The notes beneath the pieces were generated by a model, which did no database searches, had not been told where the DNA came from, and saw only the letters and a program-made list of their open reading frames with translations. The position numbers were made by a program, and so were the translations under genes. This document shows positions 24,094 to 34,330 of a stretch of 64,000 nt of DNA, piece by piece (the stretch's first letter is position 1; each line of letters opens with the position of its first letter). This DNA comes from Roridomyces roridus (taxonomy: Eukaryota; Basidiomycota; Agaricomycetes; Agaricales; Mycenaceae): assembly GCA_029378245.1 (NCBI GenBank), contig JARKIF010000005.1:1054001-1118000 (forward strand), given 5' to 3'.

Positions 24094-24404
24094 TTACCGC
24101 GCCTCGAATTGGACCACTGGCAACGCAGAGATGTCAGCTCCATGCAACGCACATCCAAAGGGGACAACGCACTTCGCTTAGTCCGTTTTTTGTACATGAT
24201 TCGATGTCCACACTCGCGGCAACGAATTGGTTCTCGAGATTTGATTTCGTTGGTGGCCCCACAGTCTCCAACAGGATCAGCACAGCGATGGAGCGGGTAG
24301 CCTAGGAAGATACCTGCACAACTGTACTCCATTATCTCCCGCACCGGTGGTGCGAACCCGGCGCGAGGCTGGTTGTTGTTGGAATTCGTATTCTGCTGAT
24401 CCAT
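24094..24404 (-). CDS. RPB12: RNA polymerase I, II and III subunit RPABC4 (RPB12/RPC10)
   Basis: Tiny zinc-ribbon subunit shared by all three nuclear RNA polymerases. The start [10 protein letters not shown] at 24404 is chosen over an in-frame ATG 15 bases upstream. After REIMEYSCA an intron joins to [20 protein letters not shown], then [11 protein letters not shown] and, after a second intron of about 60 bp, MVQFEAR. The zinc ligands Cys-x2-Cys and Cys-x2-Cys are intact and the C-terminus matches the family. The N-terminal Asn/Gln-rich extension is variable in fungi. Confidence 0.92.
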
Positions 24405-24914
24405 GGAAGGAAGAAGCAAAAAGCAGTTGATTATCTAACCAGCCATTCGATCACGTTACCAAGTTTTCAAGACGCGTCCATGCAGAATCTGTGACAGATT
24501 ACACGGTGACAGCTTAAGAGCTACAGCCTCTTTGCCTTGACAATCGACAGTCACCGTTTCGAGACCTCCATTTATCTCCCATTATTTTTTCCACCCTCTC
24601 GACCTGTATTCCTCACTCTGTAGCTATGTGTCCCCTGCGAATGTACCCGCCCGTAACCAGGGGTATATTTGAACATCGGACCGTCTCCACCTCGGAGGTT
24701 TTCCTATCTAGGCACAAGCGGCAGCGGCAGATCATTCCATCTCCTTGTCGACCGCCATCCAAAAAGGGTTTCACAACTAACGGCGCGCGTCCTGACAACA
24801 TGGCCGTGGGCCGTTTCCAGGACGAATCCGATCCTTTATAGGTTCGGCCTTTCATTTTCATCTCTCCCCGAGGTCCCTCCTTCGAAGATTATACCCCTCC
24901 CCTTATTTCCGGCA
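24405..24914. promoter_or_regulatory. Intergenic region upstream of the Ser-rich gene
   Basis: About 500 bp without a gene, between divergent starts. The right part is CT-rich, as often seen close to fungal transcription starts. A TTTATA stretch lies near 24835, about 80 bp before the ATG. Nothing else is evident. Confidence 0.3.
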
Positions 24915-25788
24915 ATGACCACACTCCCTTCTTTCGTCGAGCTCATGGCGTCCCTGGGATTGAATCAGACTGTGCCTGAACAGTCGACTCTCTCGTCCCC
25001 GCGCTCGTCTCCTTCCTCTTCTCCTCGCATGCCGAGCGTCACCCCGCCGTCGCCCACCAAATCCCGGTCCACCCCGTCCCTTCGCGACGCGGCGGCGACC
25101 CGCAACCGCTTGGCGAGATATTCTCCCTATTCACCTGTCTTTGTGAGTCGCCCTCTTTGCGGCATAATTCCTTTGTTCATTCCTGCAGCAATCATCTTCC
25201 CGGCGAGGGAGCCTTTCTTCGGTATCCTCCTCTTCCTCGGACTATGAGCGTCCCACTGTTCGAGTACGTTGTTGCCATGTTTCACGCCTCCTCTCCCACT
25301 AAAGCCAAATTCAGGCTTATTCCACTTCGCCACACCCGCCATCTTCGCCCCGCGCGCGTAAACGGCATGGAAACAACAATCTGACAGTGAACGTTTATGG
25401 CTCCAACAGCGACTTGTCGGCCAACACCCCCATCTCGACATACGTTCGTCGCAAAACCCCCGGAGCGTCGCCTACCTCACCCACCTTTTCGCGAGAGGCC
25501 CTAGATTCGCCCTCGGCATCGCCCATGCCATTCAGCATTCCAACGCTGCCCTCTCTGCTTCCCCGCTCCGCGAGCTCAGAGTCGTTCCCTCTCACCCCCA
25601 ACTCGGATCTAGCCTCGGAACGTTGTTCTCCGAGCTATCCGAGTAAACCTCTCCCGGACGTCGTCGAGGCCGGGACGTTCCTCCATCGTGGCTTCCACAC
25701 TGGAGTCCGAATCTCCTCCCCTCCGCGTTCCGATGTCGCCGCCGGTGGTCGCCATCCCCGGTCGCCAGCGATTGTACAGCTCACCTAG
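24915..25788 (+). CDS. Ser/Pro-rich hypothetical protein
   Basis: Starts MTTLPSFVELMASLGLNQTV, then becomes a low-complexity Ser/Pro-rich chain with several SP dipeptides that resemble proline-directed kinase sites and an RRGSLSS-type basophilic site. Introns at about 25143-25188 and two more before 25390 are suggested by frame. The last exon contains RRKTPGASPTSPTFSREALD. The 3' end is uncertain: the frame used stops at 25788, while an overlapping frame (from about 25685, STLESESPPLRVPMSPPVVA) looks equally protein-like, so another intron near 25640-25690 is possible. No domain is recognised. Confidence 0.5.
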
Positions 25789-26038
25789 TAGTGTCACATT
25801 CACTCGGCGCCCTTGTACTTTTAGCCTTTCTTGTTTTGCAAACTCGATGTACTACCACATATCACAAGTACCTACCCACAATCTTTTGGACGCTCACCCT
25901 CGCTATCCCTATGATATCCATTTCGCGCTCGCTTGCTTAGTTTATACCAATACCTCACCACACCCTGCCGGATGCGGGGCCAGAATAGAAATCGTTGTTC
26001 CGAATAAACTGCTAAGCGATATTGAAAGGAGAACAAGG

Positions 26039-27303
26039 TCAATCATGCGCCTCTTCGTCTTCACCAGGGCATTGGCTAGCCATTTCTTCCTGGCTCTCGT
26101 ATTCGGTGCCGCACCAAAAACAATATGCATAATTCTGCCGCAGATACGCGAGGACCAGCTCGAGTCGATCAGGAGCCTGAATTGGTTCGTTGGTCGTCAG
26201 TAAAAATATTGGATTAGCAAATGCTCACATGGAGACGTAGAAAATGCGCAGTTTCTTCCAAGGCTTCCGATGAGAACGTCGTCGTGACGGCTGTCGACGT
26301 AGATGCATCATCAAGGGTATTTAGTGGTTGGAGGGTGTCTGCGGCCATCTGCCGCCGGAGCCGAGCTTGAATGCTAGACGGGTCGCGTTCATATGTTGAT
26401 GTAGGGTTTATTTCTAGTGTCGTATGCAGATTCAGGGCTTCAGTTAGCCCGGCGGGGAATGTATCTGGGTTGCGAGGGTTCAACCAAAGGACGTTGAACT
26501 GTATGGTGTTCAATTCAAGTAGGCTGCAAGGAAACCCCCGCTCACCGCCTTGCCCGCCTTTTCATCGAGAATCGCACATGTGCGTTGCGCCGGTGCTGGG
26601 AACCAGGTGTTATGATATTGCATGCACGGGTATCGAAGCAATGGTATTACCTAGCCTGCCCTCGGCACGATTTTCGTCGTAGAGCATCTTGGCTCTATCA
26701 CGGAAGTCGCGATGACTGGCATCGTCCGCCATCTTGGCCATCTTGGCGACCCGCTCTGCGGCTGTTGGTGATCTGGCGCGTTTCACACCCAGTCCAATAC
26801 CGCGCTTTCCTAATTTAAAAGTCGTGAAAATACACTAGAGAGGGATATAAAGGTTACCAACCCGTCCATTCGTTAATGGCCACCGGCTCGACCTTGTGCT
26901 GCAGTCTCGAAGGACCTGCTTCAGAAGAGCTAGTGTCGCGTGGTGTTTCCGTTTCCCGCGTGTCGGGGGGCGGGGGCGGGACTTGGTCACCGTCCTCTGC
27001 TTTCCCGAGTGCCTGCCCCGGTTTGAACCCCATCTTGAGCATGATAGACAGAGCTTTATTGCCAGAGGCTAGTCCAGCGTCTTCATCCTCCTTGGCTCGC
27101 TCGAAAAGACTCTTGCTGAGACCCTCGCTGCGCGATTCGAGCTCCCGCTGCCGTCTTCCCTTGAGCCTGTTCTTCTCATCCTTCAACTTGGATTGCTTGG
27201 CTGCCTCTTTCCGTTGCTCAGAGTAGGTGATTGGTGTCTTTTTGGCGGGCTCGACGAGGAACTTGTCGAGATTAGACAGATAATCGTCCTCGTCATCAGA
27301 CAT
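26039..27303 (-). CDS. G-patch protein, GPATCH11-like
   Basis: Starts MSDDEDDYLSNLDKFLVEPA with a basic, coiled-coil-like segment (SEQRKEAAKQSKLKDEKNRL). A split G-patch follows (ALSIMLKMGFKPGQALGK, then GIGLGVKR after an intron), then KMAKMADDASHRDFRDRAKM. The C-terminal DUF4187 module is clear: LELVLAYLRQNYAYCFWCGT with the Cys pair and a final PGEDEEAHD. This order is that of GPATCH11 (CENP-Y in animals) and its fungal relatives. G-patch proteins usually activate DEAH helicases, but the specific partner here is unknown. At least four introns. Confidence 0.82.
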
Positions 27304-27532
27304 GGTGGCGGTGAAAAACAATGCGAGACAACGCGAATGAAAACAGCAAGCATCGTTATTGGGAACCGGACAGCGACTCATTTACATACTATAAACTAGA
27401 CGCCGTGGCGGAATGTAAAGAGTAGCAGTCAGTGCTGGTCGATTACCGACAAGTCACCGTCGAAAGGAAGCGATAAAAGCGTGAATCATGAAGAGTGGTA
27501 TCGGGACGGCACATTAAAAACATGAGAGTGCA

Positions 27533-28705
27533 TTATGCGGTAGCGGCGGGAGCGGGAGCTGCAGCCTCGGTGGCGGCGGGGGCAGCAGCGGCGTCCTCGG
27601 CGGCGTCTTCATCGTCGCGAGGGGAGTTGACGGCAATCTTAACAGCAATCGCCCGACCGCCAAGCTCTTTGCCTTGAAGAGCCTCGATGGCCTTCTTCTG
27701 TTCTTCCTCGCCACCCACATCGACAAAGCCGTAGCCCTTGCTCTTCCTGGGTTGACCCCAACGCCGGCGAACGATGCGTGCAGACGCTACAGCGATACCA
27801 GCATCTGTGAACAGGGCCGAAAGACCAGCGTCGTCGATATTGAAACCAAGATTGGCGACAAAGAGCATGGTCTTGGACTGCTCGCCGACGGGGTCCTCGC
27901 CGGCAGGACGGGCGACACGAGGAGCTTTGGGTTTGCGGGCACGAGGAGCCTTCTTGGGCGCAGCGTCATCGGCAGGGGCTGCTGCAACTTCACCTTCGGC
28001 GGCGGCAGGAGCTCCTTCCTCATCCTTTGCTTTGGGCTTGCGCTACAATTGAAATAAGATTAGGGGCATGGAAACAGGGGAACGGCGGCAGACTCACGGC
28101 GGCCTTCTTCTTCTTCTTCTTGGGCTTGGCCGCCTCGCCAGACTCAGGAGCAGCGTCGGGTTCAGCCTTGGGGGCGTCGCCGTTCGCCTCAGCCTCAGAA
28201 ACTTCACCGGGAACAGCCTTGCTGCCACGCCTGCCGGTTTTTCTCTTTGCTTTCTTCTCCTTCTTCTCCTGGTCCTTTTGTTCAGAGGGCTTGGCGACCT
28301 CGACAATGACCTGGCGGCCGTCGAGTTCCTTCTTGTCCAGGAGTTCGACAGCCTTTTGAGCGGCCTCTGCGGTAGCGAGAGCGACGAAGCCATAGCCGGC
28401 CGAGCGAGTGCCGCGCTGAATGACCTGGACAGAGAGACTAAAAGGCCGCAGTCAGTCGTTATGCCAGCGAAGCGAAAGCTGTGCGTGTGATGCCACGTAC
28501 ACGTCGCTCTCGACGGGCGCAAAGAACGTCTTCAGCCCCTCATCCGAGGTAGTGTACGCAAGGTTTCCTGCAAAGACCTTGTATGCGGTCAGACGGAGAA
28601 AAGGTGGGCACGAGGACAAAGAACCTTGAAACCAGGAACTTGAACCTTTTCCTGCGTAGCGGGCGCGCCGTTTTCGGTGACTGGGGCGGCAGGGGCGTCA
28701 GACAT
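27533..28705 (-). CDS. Two-RRM RNA-binding protein
   Basis: The N-terminal RRM has RNP2 VFAGNLAY and RNP1 SAGYGFVALA; the second RRM has LFVANLGF and KSKGYGFVDV. Between them lies a highly charged Lys/Ala/Glu linker with basic runs (KPKKKKKKAARKPK) that should act as a nuclear signal. The C-terminus is an Ala/Pro-rich tail ending PAPAATA. At least three introns are implied. The layout resembles fungal nucleolin/GBP2/SGN1-like RNA-binding proteins, but no one-to-one name is justified. Confidence 0.8.
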
Positions 28706-28950
28706 GGGGAGCGATGAACTTGTGTTGTAATGTGGATGAACGAGCTTGAACCGGTTTTGTGGGAGCAACTTGGGGGTTCAAGGAAGAGAAATTTGGCCGT
28801 AATTCTGATGAAATAGCCCTATTGATCTCATCATTATGATGCCCATATGCGGCCGACAATGACCGCAAATAACAACACAAGTTTTTGTCTGCAACCACCA
28901 CCGCCGTTTCTCGGCTCATCCATTCATTACCCTCTCTCTCTTCTTCCCGA

Positions 28951-30398
28951 ATGGCCCCCTCCAGCTTCCTCGCACTCCTCTCCTTTACGCTTGTCACCCT
29001 TCTGGCTGCGTCTTTTGCGACCCCTGCCAACGCTGTCTCCCTCCACGGCGAGCACGTCGTCAGGGGCAGCCACCACAACGACATTGCCCGTCGCAAGACG
29101 AGCAAGCGTGCCAACCGCACCTGCAAGGCCCCCACCTCTGCCTCTGCCTCTGCGTCTTCCCTGTCCTCCACCAAGGCGTCGTCGTCGACGTCCAAGACGA
29201 GCAGCAGCACAGCCGCCGCCAAGACCACGACGACCAAGACCACCGCCAAGACTACCTCCACCACCAAGGCTGCCCCCAAGGCAACAACCCCTGCTAGCAC
29301 TAGCAGCAGCAGTGGGAGCAGCAGCAGTGGGAGCAGCAGCAGTGGAAGCAGCAGCAGTGGAAGCAGCAGCAGTGGAAGCAGCAGCAGTGGAAGCAGCAGT
29401 GGCAGTGGCAATGGGCTTGACTTCGGCGGCAAGGCTTGCCTCGCATGGCCCAATGGCCCCTGGAACCCCCTCGGCCCCTGGAAAGGCAGCAACACTGGAA
29501 TGTTCGTACACCATAGCAACTTGTCTTCGCCCCTCTTACGCCTCCCTCAGGATCTACAGCTGGGACGCCAACATTATCCCCGACGCTGCCAAGTACGGTT
29601 TCACGTATGCGCCCATGCTCTGGGGCGACAAGGACGTTGCCAACTTCAAGGCCAAGGTTGTCAAAGGCTACGCTTCCGTTGCCCTCGGCATGAATGAGTC
29701 AGTTGATGCCTCCTTTCACTGACATATCGCTGACCGGGTGCGACAGGCCTAATGAAGCGGGCCAGAGCAACATGGATGCTTACCACGGTATCGACTTGTG
29801 GAAGCAATACCTTTTGCCCCTCGCTGACCAAGGCTACACTCTCGTCTCTCCCGCCATGTCCTCTCGCCCGAACGGCAAGGATTGGATGGCCACATTCATG
29901 TCCCAGTGCGGCGACTGCAAGGTGAGTTGAAAACTATTTCTGGTCGACTTACATCTGACATTTTTATCTAGGTCAGCGCTATTGCGACCCATTACTATGG
30001 CACCGACTTCGAGGAGTTCAAGACCTATGTCACCTACTGGCACACGACCTACAATCTCCCTGTGTAAGTTGAACTTTTTTTTTCAACCTCGATCATGCTT
30101 CTGATGATTCGCAGCCTCATCACTGAATACGCCGACCAGGACTTCAACGGTGGTCCCCAGGCGTCCATGGACGAGATCTGGGCCTTCATGACTCAGGCCA
30201 CCGATTTCGTTAACCAGAACGACTGGATCAAGGCGCACTGCTGGTTTGGTGAGTCGCGCGCCTTTCCAATGACGCGTTACTGAATCTTCTCCTCAAGGTG
30301 CCATGACTGGCATGGACAACGTCAACCCCCTCAACACTCTTATGACTTCCTCCGGAAGTGGCCCCAACTCCCTCGGCCAATGGTTCATCAACAACTAA
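28951..30398 (+). CDS. Secreted GH128 beta-1,3-glucanase with Ser/Thr linker
   Basis: Extracellular glycoside hydrolase acting on fungal cell-wall beta-1,3-glucan. A signal peptide (LLSFTLVTLLAASFATPANA) precedes a basic Arg/Lys site, a Thr/Lys/Ser-rich linker and the SSSSG repeat tract. The catalytic domain begins GKACLAWPNGPW and continues IYSWDANIIPDAAKYGFTYA and MLWGDKD. The acid/base glutamate lies in GMNEPNEAGQSNM, rejoined across an intron at about 29696-29746, and the nucleophile in LITEYADQDFNGG. The end is HCWFG...SLGQWFINN. Family members are often wall-associated in fruiting bodies. Confidence 0.9.
29303..29405 (+). repeat. In-frame AGC-rich minisatellite coding Ser/Gly linker
   Basis: Six or so near-identical 15-base units (AGTGGAAGCAGCAGC and one-base variants) run in phase with the GH128 reading frame and give repeated SSSSG. 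The first two units use GGG and the later ones GGA for glycine, so two sub-blocks expanded separately. Confidence 0.9.
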
Positions 30399-30691
30399 CC
30401 AGCAAAATATCCTCATCTCCAATGTCTCGGCTCTATACCACGTACCTACATACGATACGCCTTGCAAGCATCGAGGCCACGTTTACTTTTCTCAAGAAAT
30501 GCTTGACATCTCTGCAGGCGACACCGGCTGTAGCCATTACCATCTATCTCTCTTCTAGCAGGCTACTCCTCGTGACATGTATACGAGCTGGGTGTTATCT
30601 ACATAGTTCCCATAGTATAATTGGATGTTTTTTCTGGATATCCACGGTTGTTCCGAACCAACATCTTGTCGGACGTCCGCCTCGGCGTGCA

Positions 30692-31818
30692 ATGGTGGTT
30701 AAACATCTCCCCTCGACCATCAAGCATCTCTTGACTCTCCGCAATCCGGGCACGCTCCCTGCGCCACCGCTTCCCAAGCTCCATGCAATCTTGACTAGTT
30801 CATACCGTAGCGCCCGGGAGAAGAAGGCCGAGACTGCCTGGCTCGTTTTGACGGTGAATGCTACTTGCGGTAGATCTGTCGTCCTCATTCATCTCATGCC
30901 AGGCGTGTGCCCTGACCACGGCCAATCGGCCTTCGACGATGGCCCAATTATATCGCTTCGTCAGGCCTCATACTTCAGGCGATGCGGGTTCGCGAAGCAT
31001 CGGAGCGAGTGGCACCCTTGGAGAAGCCGTGAACAAAGCAGCTATCATCCGGGAGGCTGTCTTGAAGAGCGTAATCTTCGTTGGCGTCCCTCGAGTACGC
31101 GTATAATACCTCGGACCAACGGAGACCTGACCGGAATTTCAGGTCATCCTTTCGTTCGCGGCATTCAATGAGGCGCTCGATGCAGATGTAAAGGCCGCAT
31201 TGAGGTCGCAATCTCGAAGGTGAGCAGAGAGTCTAGCCTGATTGGAATCGGGGCGAGAAAGCACCTCGGCGGTTCGTGGAACTAATCAACGGTCCAGAGA
31301 CGCGACGCCGGAAAACATAGAATCGACCGTCCAACGCGGCAAGGCCCTGTGGCAATCCATTTACACCCCTCACGCGGACAAACTGCATGACAAGCTCGGC
31401 CAATATCACCCTGACTTCATTTGTGCGTTCAACACGTTCCTCTCATCTCCTAGCCGCGTCGACAATCGTGCAATCAGCGTTTATCATCCAGGCATACGGC
31501 ACGGTGCTTGCTCCTATGCCGGGAAGCGTCAAGTCTTCCTCGGACACGAGCAGCGCTGTCGATCCCGATCAGGGCAATATTAGCCGCGCAATGGGCTCAG
31601 TCGTCGGTATCGCGTGTTTACGCGCCGAAGAACGCGTCGTTCCTCAGCTCACCAGCCATGTCTTTGGACTCCTCAAGGCTCGCGACGTCGAACCCAAGAC
31701 CGAAGAAGATGCATGGCTCGCGACGGACGAAGGCACCGAGTGGGTCATCCGAACGGTGGATAATATCGTCGACGTGGTCGTGTCGGAACAGGAGCAGGGT
31801 CCCCGGGTGAAACTGTGA
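30692..31818 (+). CDS. AhpD-like / carboxymuconolactone-decarboxylase-fold protein
   Basis: The product begins MVVKHLPSTIKHLLTLRN. Introns at about 30855-30902, 31095-31140, 31219-31296 and 31421-31477 are needed to link the following pieces. The core TLGEAVNKAAIIREAVLKSV and FVGVPRVILSFAAFNEAL has the helical, Ala-rich, GVPR-containing look of AhpD-like proteins in fungi. The catalytic Cys-x2-Cys of true AhpD peroxidases is not visible. Then SFIIQAYGTVLAPMPGS and the C-terminal part to VVVSEQEQGPRVKL. The role is unknown; related fungal proteins are often placed in mitochondria or peroxisomes. Confidence 0.55.
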
Positions 31819-32042
31819 AGAGAAGAGAGGGAGAGGTGTCCCATGACTAGATCTTTTCCCCTTCGCTGTACTGTGCATCAAGAACACGCTCGTTTTAGCT
31901 GCATCGTGTTTTCACTAATCGCAGATCAATTTCAAAAAAAGATATCGCCAAATGACGCGGAAGGAACGGTCAAAAAGATTTACAAAGTTTTTCCGTTGAA
32001 ATACAAAGTACATGGTTCACATAAGTTACGCGTTACGCGTTT

Positions 32043-32801
32043 TCACAGATTCCACGCTGCACAGAAACGGTACAACATCGCTGTGACAGTTACAGTGTCC
32101 ATGATTGGAGGGTGCATCTGCAGCAAACGGAGATTAGTACGAGTTGCAAGCTGTGGAAACTGGATTTGAACACGCACCACGGTGCCGGAGCCTGCACTTC
32201 GAAGGAAGTGAAGTTCTCCGTATACGTCGCCGATCTGGTACCGTGTCTGGCGTGTCGGTCGGAAGAAGGCGACGATAACACCATTGGCGTCTTGCAACAC
32301 GATGTCGGTGTTATTGGAGCTGGGGCGCCATCGATATAGGAGTCCGTCAGGACCGTTGAACACACGCGAGCCCTGAAACCCGGTAAAAAAATTCGCTCGG
32401 TTGACGAAAGGGATTGGGACGAACGTATATGCGAGGATCCGTTCGGACCAGGTCCGCCATGGGCAACGTGTTCTTCCAGGCAGATGAGTGAATACGAACG
32501 CGATTAGAAACGGGGGCGACTAACCTTGCCGATTACGACGCGTCCGAGGCCACCGTTCGCGGCCCATTCAAGTTTAGCAACGCGATCTTCCTTGTTGGGT
32601 CGAATAGTACGCCACAGTGTGGTGACACTCTGCCCACTGGTGGTCACGGTCGTCTGCAAGCAGCAGGTCAGACGGTGGCGGCACAGAACAAGACGAGTGT
32701 CTCGCCTGGAAACGATATAGCACGCCCCAAGAGTTGAAGAGGACGCTTTCCCGTGGGTCCTGGTTGGTCCAAGAGAGGATGTCGTTGGAGGAGGCAGCCA
32801 T
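32043..32801 (-). CDS. DUF6593-type basidiomycete protein
   Basis: Starts MAASSNDILSWTNQDPRESV, then VLFNSWGVLYRFQ, then across a probable GC-AG intron to TTVTTSGQSVTTLWRTIRPN and EDRVAKLEWAANGGLGRVVI. A second intron (about 32475-32525) leads to LVRTDPRIYTFVPIPF, then FNGPDGLLYRWRPSSNNTDI and VIVAFFRPTRQ. The end is PIMDTVTVTAMLYRF. The order of these motifs, with a two-lobed beta-rich pattern and a final MD-hydrophobic strand, agrees with the DUF6593 family that is expanded in Agaricomycetes. Function unknown. The first codons before MAASS are open too, but no better ATG is seen. Confidence 0.65.
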
Positions 32802-33774
32802 GAGGGTGGGTAGGAAGCCAAAGGGAAAGCTCTGAGCACCACAGGCATCGGCGTCCCAGATTTTATACCAAGGAACTCGGCAAACCATTCGAGATCACCA
32901 TGTTTTTGCAACGGATGCTTGAACCGATCGGGAACGTGGAGAGATAAAGATGAATATACCCAAGGGAACGTGGCAAGGAAGAAAGCAATTCACATTGAAT
33001 CGCGGTCAGAGGAACAGGTCCAAGCCACCAGCGTTTATGATCGAAGAAACAGCACGAGTCGGATAGAAGCGATTGGGTGCTTTCTTTTTGACGCGTTTGT
33101 TCGAAAAGAACGCCGGCAAGGGACCGTGGCTCTGACAAGGGGAGCGCGACATAATGCGAGTGCAAGAGATATTCCGAAAAAAAAACTTTGTCGGTTCGAT
33201 TTTGATTTGTCGGCGACACGAGGCAGCTCGATATGGCATCTGCGTTTCAAGACATTGGCTCTTCAGATCGAAGACTGGCGTGAACGTGTATATGCGTATC
33301 CGGGGAATAGGACAGACCCACGCCGATGCAGCATGTCCTTCTGTATGTGGCTGAAATGTCCTGAGGGTACGGTAGATTCATAAATGATACGATGTAGCCG
33401 GCCGATCACGTCGATTTGGCCTGGAAGGTGAAGGGGGAAGCAGGGACAGGCCTACTTACAGATTAGGCATGTCGGGTCCCAATTGTGGAAAGGTCGAGCC
33501 AACACGGCAAGCTTGACACACAACAGTGGAAAGTGAGCCCGATTGTGCAATCAGAAAGGGAAGGTCCGATTTCATTAACATTCCCAACTCTAACTCTCTT
33601 TCGGCCTCCGGGCCTCGAGCCACAGATCGGGCTGTCAATTGCGGACCCACCCGTTCGCTAGCTGGCGGCTTCTGCAGGCGCCTGTTGATCCAAGAAATAA
33701 TCATGGGTCTGTAAAATACGAGCATTGAGCGATAACAAGGACAAAAGGGCTGTAAGTACACGTGCCTTGGAGAC
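32802..33774. other. Long intergenic stretch between two minus-strand genes
   Basis: Nearly 1 kb without a convincing gene. A minus-strand frame at about 33474-33705 (starting MIISWINRRLQKP) reads without stop and ends QLGPDMPNL, but no exon partner or family was found. The remainder is probably the 3' end of uL11m and the promoter of the DUF6593 gene. Confidence 0.35.
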
Positions 33775-34276
33775 TCAGGGTACAACCTGGAGACCAAGAG
33801 ACCTGGCGCTCCCGCACACCATCCGCGCGACAGATTCCAGAGGAATATGTTTTGTGTGCTCATCTGACGCTTTTATCTTCGCAATCTCGTACACGTGCTT
33901 CAGGCTGATAGTTCCGGTCAACTCGTGCCCAGGCTTGCCAGAGCCCTTTTCGATCCCTGCGGCCTTTTTCAAAAAATAAGTAGCGGGTGGGGATTTGGTG
34001 ACGAAAGTGAATGTCCGGTCGGGCTGGACGGTAATGAGAGTGGGAACTGGCACGCCTTGCTCGATGTGGGCAGTTCTTGCGTTGAATTCTTTGCAGAAAT
34101 CCATGGATTTTACGCCGCGAGCACCGAGGGCTGGACCAACCGGGGGCGTGGGTGCAGCCTTGCCCGCTGGGATGAGGAGACGCTGGGAAAAAAGAGGGTC
34201 AGAGAGTAAAAAGACGCGTTTATGTCGTGTTGCGCACCACCAGCTGGGCTTTGGCCTTGACTGCTGCTTTCGACAT
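33775..34276 (-). CDS. Mitochondrial ribosomal protein uL11m (L11)
   Basis: Large-subunit stalk-base protein of the mitoribosome. A short first exon [13 protein letters not shown] joins across a 62-bp or so intron to [20 protein letters not shown], then [20 protein letters not shown], the N-domain of uL11. Then [20 protein letters not shown], the C-terminal RNA-binding domain [12 protein letters not shown] and the final [19 protein letters not shown]. The length, about 145 residues, is typical. There is no long presequence; the N-terminus is short and basic, as in many fungal homologues. Confidence 0.9.
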
Positions 34277-34330
34277 GGTGTAATTCAAAAGGGCACTTCG
34301 GATCAAAAGCCGCGTCTCTGTCCGTCAACC

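Noticed and set aside
25688..26203. Separate plus-strand gene after the Ser-rich hypothetical
   Set aside because: It mostly overlaps the real GPATCH11 gene on the other strand; its first part may be an alternative end of the Ser-rich gene.
28698..29519. Long minus-strand Leu/Pro-rich frame opposite the GH128 gene
   Set aside because: Shadow of the Ser/Thr repeat region; the plus strand has signal peptide, catalytic motifs and introns.
33456..33863. Small minus-strand gene between uL11m and the DUF6593 gene
   Set aside because: Open frame without partner exons, family or clear promoter; kept only as a remark.
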